The notes beneath the pieces were generated by a model, which saw nothing but the letters and a program-made list of their open reading frames with translations, did no database searches and had not been told where the DNA came from. A stretch of 64,000 nt of DNA. Origin: Brevibacterium limosum (lineage in GTDB: Bacteria; Actinomycetota; Actinomycetes; Actinomycetales; Brevibacteriaceae). This document shows positions 59,339 through 64,000 of the stretch, piece by piece. The stretch covers positions 2,356,001 through 2,420,000 of the forward strand of contig NZ_CP050154.1 in NCBI RefSeq assembly GCF_011617705.1, given 5' to 3'. How positions within the stretch are numbered: the stretch's first letter is position 1; every line of letters starts with the position of its first letter. Made by a program: the position numbers and the translations under genes.

Positions 59339-61099
59339 TCAGCCCTTGCACTCAACCTCGTTCACCGGCCGGTACACCGTGGTGAAGCCGTCTTCCGTGG
59401 TCCTGCCCGAAGCGATGTCCTTCATCGTCCGGGTGATCCGGATCGACCAGCCGCCCTTCGGCGACTGCGGGGTGCACGAGGCTCCGCTTTCGGTGACCGA
59501 CCCCGGTGAGGTGTGGTTGAACCGGTCCGAAGCGTCGGCCGAGACCTCGTACTTCTTGGTGCCGAAGACCTTCGCGTGGACTTCACCGTCCTTGAGGTAC
59601 ATGTCGAGGACGACCGGGGTCTTCGAATTGTTCGTGAACTTCATGTCGATCGAAGACCAGTCGAGGGTCGACTCCCGACCTTCGGGGTACCGGGAGATAT
59701 AGCGGGAATGCGCCTGGTGTTCATCGAGGTCGAAACCGGCGAAGAATGCGGCATTGAACAGTGTCGTCGACACCTGCGAGACTCCTCCGCCGTAGTCTTC
59801 CTTCATCTGCCCGTCGGAGATCACGCCGGCAGGTTTGTAGCCGTTCGCGGCGGTGCGCTGGCCCAATGCTTCGTTGAGGGAGAACTGCTCACCGGGCTGG
59901 AGCACGGTGCCGGAGACCTTCTTCGAGGCCACCCGCAGGTTAGTGTCGCGGTTGGGTTCGGAGCTGTACCCGGTGGAGAAGTGCGACACCGTGTCGGACA
60001 CGTCCGCTTTCTTCGCGTCCTTCGTCGTGAACTCGGGTCTGACGGAGGCCAGAGTGACGCTGGGCTTGTCGTCCTTGCCGTTGATGGCGTCGGTGACCGC
60101 CGTGGTCAGCTCTTTGGCCTTGATCCCGATTCCATCGCGGGAGGGCACGACCTCGGGCTTGCCGTCCTTGATCTCGAAACCGGCGTCTTCGGCCGGTCGT
60201 CCGATGTCCTTGTTCGCAGCCAGCACCGACTTCTGCAGCTCGTCCTGATCGAAGACCGGTTTGAGTTTCGAGTCCTCGGCCTTGAAGGTCAGAGTCTTCG
60301 CAACGATCTTCGGGGACACGGTGAGATCACCGCCCTTGACCTCGGAGTCCGCATCCTTCGCCGGCTTCGCCGTGATCGTGAGGTCCTTGCTCACGGCGTC
60401 TTTCGCGAAACCGTCGGCAATGTCTTCGGCTTCGGCCGTGGTGATATCGGGATCGATGCTCGTCGGGCTGACCGGCAGAGCATCCTCGGTGCGCAGCCAA
60501 TGCTCGTCGACGGCCGTGCGCACATCTGCGGAGTCGACGGTCTGGCCCTTCCTGCCGTCCTTGACCTTCGGCGTAGTCTTGTCGAACTCGAGTTCTGCGT
60601 CTGTGGGTTCGACGGCGAGGGATTCTGTGACCTTCGAGGTCTCCTTGTCGAACTTCTTCTCGTCGACGTCGATGACGGGATCGATGTCGTCTTCGCCGAA
60701 CAGGCGCTGCCAGATGACGGTGGGGTCGAGGCTGAAGCCGGTGACGCGGTCGACCGTGGCTTCGGCGTCGAAGGTGATTCCGGCCTTGTCCGGGTCGAGC
60801 TTCGCGGTCGGCTCCCCTGCCTTCAGGACGATGACCTTCTCCGCGTCGTCCCGCAGTTCACTGCGCAGGGTGGTCTCGGCATTCGTCGCGGACTTGCCGC
60901 CGATGTCGATTCCGGCCACGGTCGTCCCCGGGGCCAGCACTCGTCCGCTGAAGAAGCCGATGATGACGTAGACGGCGGCCAGCACGAGCACTGCCAGGAG
61001 GATGAAGGGCCAGACCCTCTTCTTCCGGGCATCGCTGCCGGACGGGTCGGGCCCGCCGGGGTTCGAGGTTCCATCGGACAAGGTCGTGGTCGGCATCAT
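59339..61099 (-). CDS. VanW-domain membrane-anchored envelope protein
   Basis: A 586-residue protein. One N-terminal helix (VWPFILLAVLVLAAVYVIIGFFSG) anchors it. Repeated peptidoglycan-binding-4-like modules follow (starting PGTTVAGIDIGGKSATNAETTL). The VanW domain is near the C-terminus: NLRVASKKVSGTVLQPGEQFSLNEALGQR and EDYGGGVSQVSTTLFNAAFFAG. VanW-type proteins work at the cell wall, with no proven biochemical role. Two ATGs are adjacent at 61099 and 61096, with GGGAG just upstream, and either may start translation. Confidence 0.85.
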   Translation of the reverse strand: MMPTTTLSDGTSNPGGPDPSGSDARKKRVWPFILLAVLVLAAVYVIIGFFSGRVLAPGTTVAGIDIGGKSATNAETTLRSELRDDAEKVIVLKAGEPTAKLDPDKAGITFDAEATVDRVTGFSLDPTVIWQRLFGEDDIDPVIDVDEKKFDKETSKVTESLAVEPTDAELEFDKTTPKVKDGRKGQTVDSADVRTAVDEHWLRTEDALPVSPTSIDPDITTAEAEDIADGFAKDAVSKDLTITAKPAKDADSEVKGGDLTVSPKIVAKTLTFKAEDSKLKPVFDQDELQKSVLAANKDIGRPAEDAGFEIKDGKPEVVPSRDGIGIKAKELTTAVTDAINGKDDKPSVTLASVRPEFTTKDAKKADVSDTVSHFSTGYSSEPNRDTNLRVASKKVSGTVLQPGEQFSLNEALGQRTAANGYKPAGVISDGQMKEDYGGGVSQVSTTLFNAAFFAGFDLDEHQAHSRYISRYPEGRESTLDWSSIDMKFTNNSKTPVVLDMYLKDGEVHAKVFGTKKYEVSADASDRFNHTSPGSVTESGASCTPQSPKGGWSIRITRTMKDIASGRTTEDGFTTVYRPVNEVECKG

Positions 61100-61147
61100 T
61101 CTCCCGAGGGTGTCGAGATCGACTGATTCGGTGCGGTTCGCACGAGT

Positions 61148-62470
61148 CTAGCGAGTGCGATCGTACCCGCGCACGTTGATGAAGGAGAAGACAGCGGCCA
61201 GGACCATCGGTCCGAGCAGCCATACAACGGAACGCAGCAGGCCGGTCACGATCATATCGGAGCCGGGCAGCCACTTCGGTTGGCCGAAGGCGAAGGACAG
61301 GACGGCGATGATGACGGCTGCGACCAGCATCGGGGCGCTGCTGCGGTACATCGTCTTCAGATGCCACAGTCCCGCCGCTGCCAGGGCCAGGGCCAGTACG
61401 AGTCCCCACGGCAGGATGATCGGGGTCCCCCCGAGGCTGATCACCGTGACGTTGAGGTGCTGCATGGTGCCGAGGAATGCGATGAGCAGTCCGAGTACGA
61501 CGGAGTGGAGGTAGGCGAAGATTCCGGGTTTCCGCGGTTCGCGACGACGTCGCAGAGGCGCAGCGGCTGCCGCGTTCTCCTGAGTTTCCACCGCTGCGAT
61601 GTCGAGCCCGGTGAGGACGTGCGGAGCCGGTCCCCCGTTGAGGGTTTCGGCTGGGACCGGGGCCCCTGCGCCGATGGAGAAGTATTCGCGGTCGCCGATC
61701 TTCTGACCGACGCCGTTCGACAGGGCGAAGAATCCGCCGGACACGCTCACCTGAGTGCGGTGCGCTTCCAAGGCAGCGCGTTTGGCCGGCAGCACCGAAG
61801 TGACGTCCTGGTCGATGACGATGTCACCGATCGGGGGCTTGGCCGGGATCGTCTCGGCCGCGGAGAATCCGGCGGCAGCGAAACCGTCTTGGTTCGGGTC
61901 GAACGACCTGCGGGCCGCCTCGGTGGGGGTGTCGACGCAGAGGAGCCGACCGGTCCGCCATTCGGCGAGGTCGAAAGCCAGGGTCGTGGCCTCGTGCACC
62001 CGCACGTGATCGGGGTGTCCGTATCCGCCGTTGGCGGCATAGGTGATGACCGCATGCGGTTCGAAGGCGTCGATGACGGCGGCGATATGCCGGCCCACGG
62101 TCGTGACATCGGCCGCGCACAGCGCATTGTCGGGCATCGTCGACGCGGGGCGGGCGTGTCCGTCCGGCCCCCACTCCATTCCCGAATCCTCGAAGGTCCG
62201 GGTGGTCCCGCCGAGGAAGGTGTGCATGTGCACGCCGAGGGCACGCATCGCCTCGGCGATCTCCTGTTCCCGGACCCGGGCGAGACCGGCACGGTCGCCT
62301 TCGAGATGCCGCAGCTCGGCGGGGATGACCTCGCCGCCCTCACCGCGGGTGGCGGTGAGCACCATGACCTCGGCACCTTCGGAGACCAATGCGGCGATCG
62401 TGCCGCCCGTCGTGATCGTCTCATCGTCGGGATGAGCGTGCACGAGGAGGACGCGTGGCGTAACAGTCAT
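61148..62470 (-). CDS. mshB: MshB-like N-acetylglucosaminyl deacetylase with C-terminal membrane domain
   Basis: A 440-residue protein. The N-terminal ~290 residues match the MshB/PIG-L zinc deacetylase: VHAHPDDETITTGG and the later GYGHPDHVRVHEA provide the metal ligands. MshB removes acetyl from GlcNAc-inositol in mycothiol synthesis. The last ~130 residues form about four membrane helices (LHSVVLGLLIAFLGTM, IILPWGLVLALALAAAGLW, MLVAAVIIAVLSFAFG, SVVWLLGPMVLAAVFSF). The typical MshB is near 300 residues without helices, so this is a fused or extended form. I start at the ATG at 62470, directly before RVLLVHAHPDDE. Confidence 0.82.
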   Translation of the reverse strand: MTVTPRVLLVHAHPDDETITTGGTIAALVSEGAEVMVLTATRGEGGEVIPAELRHLEGDRAGLARVREQEIAEAMRALGVHMHTFLGGTTRTFEDSGMEWGPDGHARPASTMPDNALCAADVTTVGRHIAAVIDAFEPHAVITYAANGGYGHPDHVRVHEATTLAFDLAEWRTGRLLCVDTPTEAARRSFDPNQDGFAAAGFSAAETIPAKPPIGDIVIDQDVTSVLPAKRAALEAHRTQVSVSGGFFALSNGVGQKIGDREYFSIGAGAPVPAETLNGGPAPHVLTGLDIAAVETQENAAAAAPLRRRREPRKPGIFAYLHSVVLGLLIAFLGTMQHLNVTVISLGGTPIILPWGLVLALALAAAGLWHLKTMYRSSAPMLVAAVIIAVLSFAFGQPKWLPGSDMIVTGLLRSVVWLLGPMVLAAVFSFINVRGYDRTR

Positions 62471-62522
62471 TGGTTCCTGGGTGCTCGAGGTCATTCGGTG
62501 CTGCCGGCTCTGGGAATCCGGC

Positions 62523-64000
62523 TCAGGCGTTCTGGCGGCGCATCTTCGCGTAGAGCTTTGCGCGTTCCTTCTGGTCGAGTTCGACCTTGCGGATGCGGAT
62601 GGCACCCGGGGTGACCTCGACGCATTCGTCCTCACGGGCGAATTCGAGGCTCTCCTCGAGGGTCAGCTTGCGCGGCGGGGTGAGGTTCTCGAAGCTGTCA
62701 GCCGATGCCGAACGCATGTTCGTCAGCTTCTTCTCCTTCGTGATGTTGACGTCCATGTCGTCGGCGCGCGAGTTCTCGCCGACGATCTGGCCCTCGTAGA
62801 CCTCGGAGGTCGGTTCGACGAAGAAGGTGCCGCGGTCCTGCAGGTTGATCATCGCGTACGGGGTGACGGCTCCGGGGCGGTCGGCAACGAGCGATCCGTT
62901 GATGCGGAACTCGATGTTGCCGGCCCATGGACCGTATCCGGCCGAGATCGTGTTCGCGATTCCGGTGCCGCGGGTCTCGGTGAGGAACCGGGTGCGGAAG
63001 CCGATGAGACCGCGAGCCGGAACCTTGAACTCCATCCGCACCCAGCCGGTGCCGTGGTTCGTCATGGTCGACATGACGCCCTTGCGTGCGGCGAGCAGCT
63101 GGGTCACGGCGCCGAGGTAGTCCTCCGGAACGTCGATCGTGAGCTCTTCGAAGGGCTCATGGAGCTTGCCGTCGACCTGCTTGGTCACGACCTGAGGTTT
63201 GCCGACGGTGAGCTCGAAGCCTTCGCGTCGCATCTGCTCGACGAGGATGGCCAGGGCCAGCTCTCCGCGCCCCTGCACCTCCCAGGCGTCGGGACGTTCG
63301 GTCGGAACGACCTTGAGGGAGACGTTGCCGACGAGCTCCTGGTCGAGGCGGTCCTTGACCATGCGAGCGGTGACCTTCGTGCCCTTCTCACGGCCTGCCA
63401 GCGGCGAGGTGTTGATGCCCACGGTCATCGAGATCGCCGGATCGTCGATGATGATCGCCGGCATCGGCTTCGGGTTGTTGATGTCGGTGAGCGTGTCACC
63501 GATCATGATGTCCGGGATGCCGGCCACAGCGACGATGTCACCGGCCGAGGCCTCCGTGGCGGGCACTCGGTCGAGACCCTGGGTCTCGAGCAGTTCGGTG
63601 ATCTTCACCGAGCTGATCTCGTCACCGCGGGCCCAGGCGACCTGCTGGCCCTTCTTCAGCGTGCCGCCGAAGATGCGCAGCAGTGCCAGACGGCCGAGGA
63701 ACGGTGAGGCGTCGAGGTTCGTGACATGAGCCTGGAGGATGCCGTCGGAGTTGATCTCCGGTGCCGGGATCGTCTCGAGGATGGTTTTGAACAGCGGCTC
63801 GAGGTCGGGGTTGTCCGGGACCGCTCCATCGGCGGGCTGTTCGAGGGAGGCGGCACCTGCCTTCGCGGCGGCGAAGACGACGGGCACGTCCAGGACGGAG
63901 TCGACGTCGAGATCGGGCACTTCGTCGGCGAGGTCGGAGGCCAGTCCCAGGAGCAGGTCCTGGGCTTCCTCGACGACTCCGTCGATGCGCGCATCGGCGC
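62523..64000 (-). CDS. typA: GTP-binding protein BipA/TypA (partial, start outside window)
   Basis: The window holds the C-terminal ~490 residues of a translational GTPase; the N-terminal G domain and start lie beyond 64000. Visible parts are the end of the G domain (ARIDGVVEEAQDLLL...VPVVFAAAKAG), the beta-barrel domain II (LQAHVTNLDASPFLGRLALLRIFGG), EF-G-like domain V (EPFEELTIDVPEDYLGAVTQLLAARKG) and the BipA-specific C-terminal domain (TRGTGIANTISAGYGPW, LTPPRKLTLEESLEF). BipA binds ribosomes under stress and helps large-subunit assembly. Length and domain order agree with BipA rather than EF-G or LepA. Confidence 0.93.
   Translation of the reverse strand, partial: ADARIDGVVEEAQDLLLGLASDLADEVPDLDVDSVLDVPVVFAAAKAGAASLEQPADGAVPDNPDLEPLFKTILETIPAPEINSDGILQAHVTNLDASPFLGRLALLRIFGGTLKKGQQVAWARGDEISSVKITELLETQGLDRVPATEASAGDIVAVAGIPDIMIGDTLTDINNPKPMPAIIIDDPAISMTVGINTSPLAGREKGTKVTARMVKDRLDQELVGNVSLKVVPTERPDAWEVQGRGELALAILVEQMRREGFELTVGKPQVVTKQVDGKLHEPFEELTIDVPEDYLGAVTQLLAARKGVMSTMTNHGTGWVRMEFKVPARGLIGFRTRFLTETRGTGIANTISAGYGPWAGNIEFRINGSLVADRPGAVTPYAMINLQDRGTFFVEPTSEVYEGQIVGENSRADDMDVNITKEKKLTNMRSASADSFENLTPPRKLTLEESLEFAREDECVEVTPGAIRIRKVELDQKERAKLYAKMRRQNA

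Overview
The window comes from a high-GC actinobacterial chromosome, most likely Micrococcales and in my view Brevibacterium-like; the genus is an inference from general gene content, not a match. Lineage markers are AdnA/AdnB helicase-nucleases, UvrD2, a UPF0182 giant membrane protein, a YlbL-type PDZ-Lon protease, DUF3107, DUF3117, a FolP2-type DHPS homologue, the actinobacterial dapD/dapE pair, and an MshB-like deacetylase for mycothiol. There are no rRNA genes, no complete tRNA gene and no CRISPR array.

Region 1 (1-13.4 kb) is accessory DNA, looser in coding and visibly less GC-rich. It opens with a small membrane protein and a lipoprotein. Next come scars of old integration events: a tRNA 3'-end-like sequence, the tail of a tyrosine recombinase, and a helicase-associated-domain fragment. 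Two catabolic cassettes of parallel design follow. Cassette A is a nitrilase-family amidase plus an NCS1 permease, divergent from a double-domain Lrp/AsnC regulator. Cassette B is a zinc alcohol dehydrogenase plus an APC permease, divergent from a PucR regulator with two palindromic operator candidates. A frameshifted IS3-family element lies between them. The region ends with a complete tyrosine recombinase, three heptamer repeats, and the 3' half of a tRNA-Met(CAT) gene. That fragment marks one end of an element inserted in tRNA-Met; the intact tRNA should lie outside the window.

Region 2 (13.8-36.5 kb) is core genome in the order known from the mycobacterial Rv3193c-Rv3211 neighbourhood: UPF0182, PDZ-Lon protease, DUF2342, NUDIX, YgjP-like hydrolase, ThiF-like protein, uvrD2-nudC, phosphotransferase-like protein, adnA-adnB, TetR, DUF3107, ferritin-like protein and a DEAD-box helicase. 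A 530-bp gene-free gap at 20.7-21.3 kb carries four co-oriented DnaA-box-like 9-mers.

Region 3 (36.5-48.5 kb) holds a PHP phosphoesterase, aminopeptidase P plus a P1/DmpA peptidase, a secreted metallophosphoesterase, an MgtE-N/CBS protein with DUF1003 and Mrp, a polysaccharide deacetylase, TatB, an alkyltransferase-like protein and an O-methyltransferase.

Region 4 (48.5-64 kb) is centred on diaminopimelate (lysine/peptidoglycan) synthesis. A translationally coupled operon dapE-LOG-folP2 continues into a DivIVA-domain protein and a PIG-V-like mannosyltransferase, and diverges from dapD across only 41 bp. Then come a repeat-rich 0.7-kb intergenic region, citrate synthase, dapC-fdxA, a GNAT protein, a VanW-domain protein, an MshB-like deacetylase with a membrane domain, and BipA/TypA cut by the window end.

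A recurring regulatory theme is a TANNNT -10 hexamer 6-7 nt upstream of the start codon, which predicts leaderless mRNAs for at least a dozen genes.
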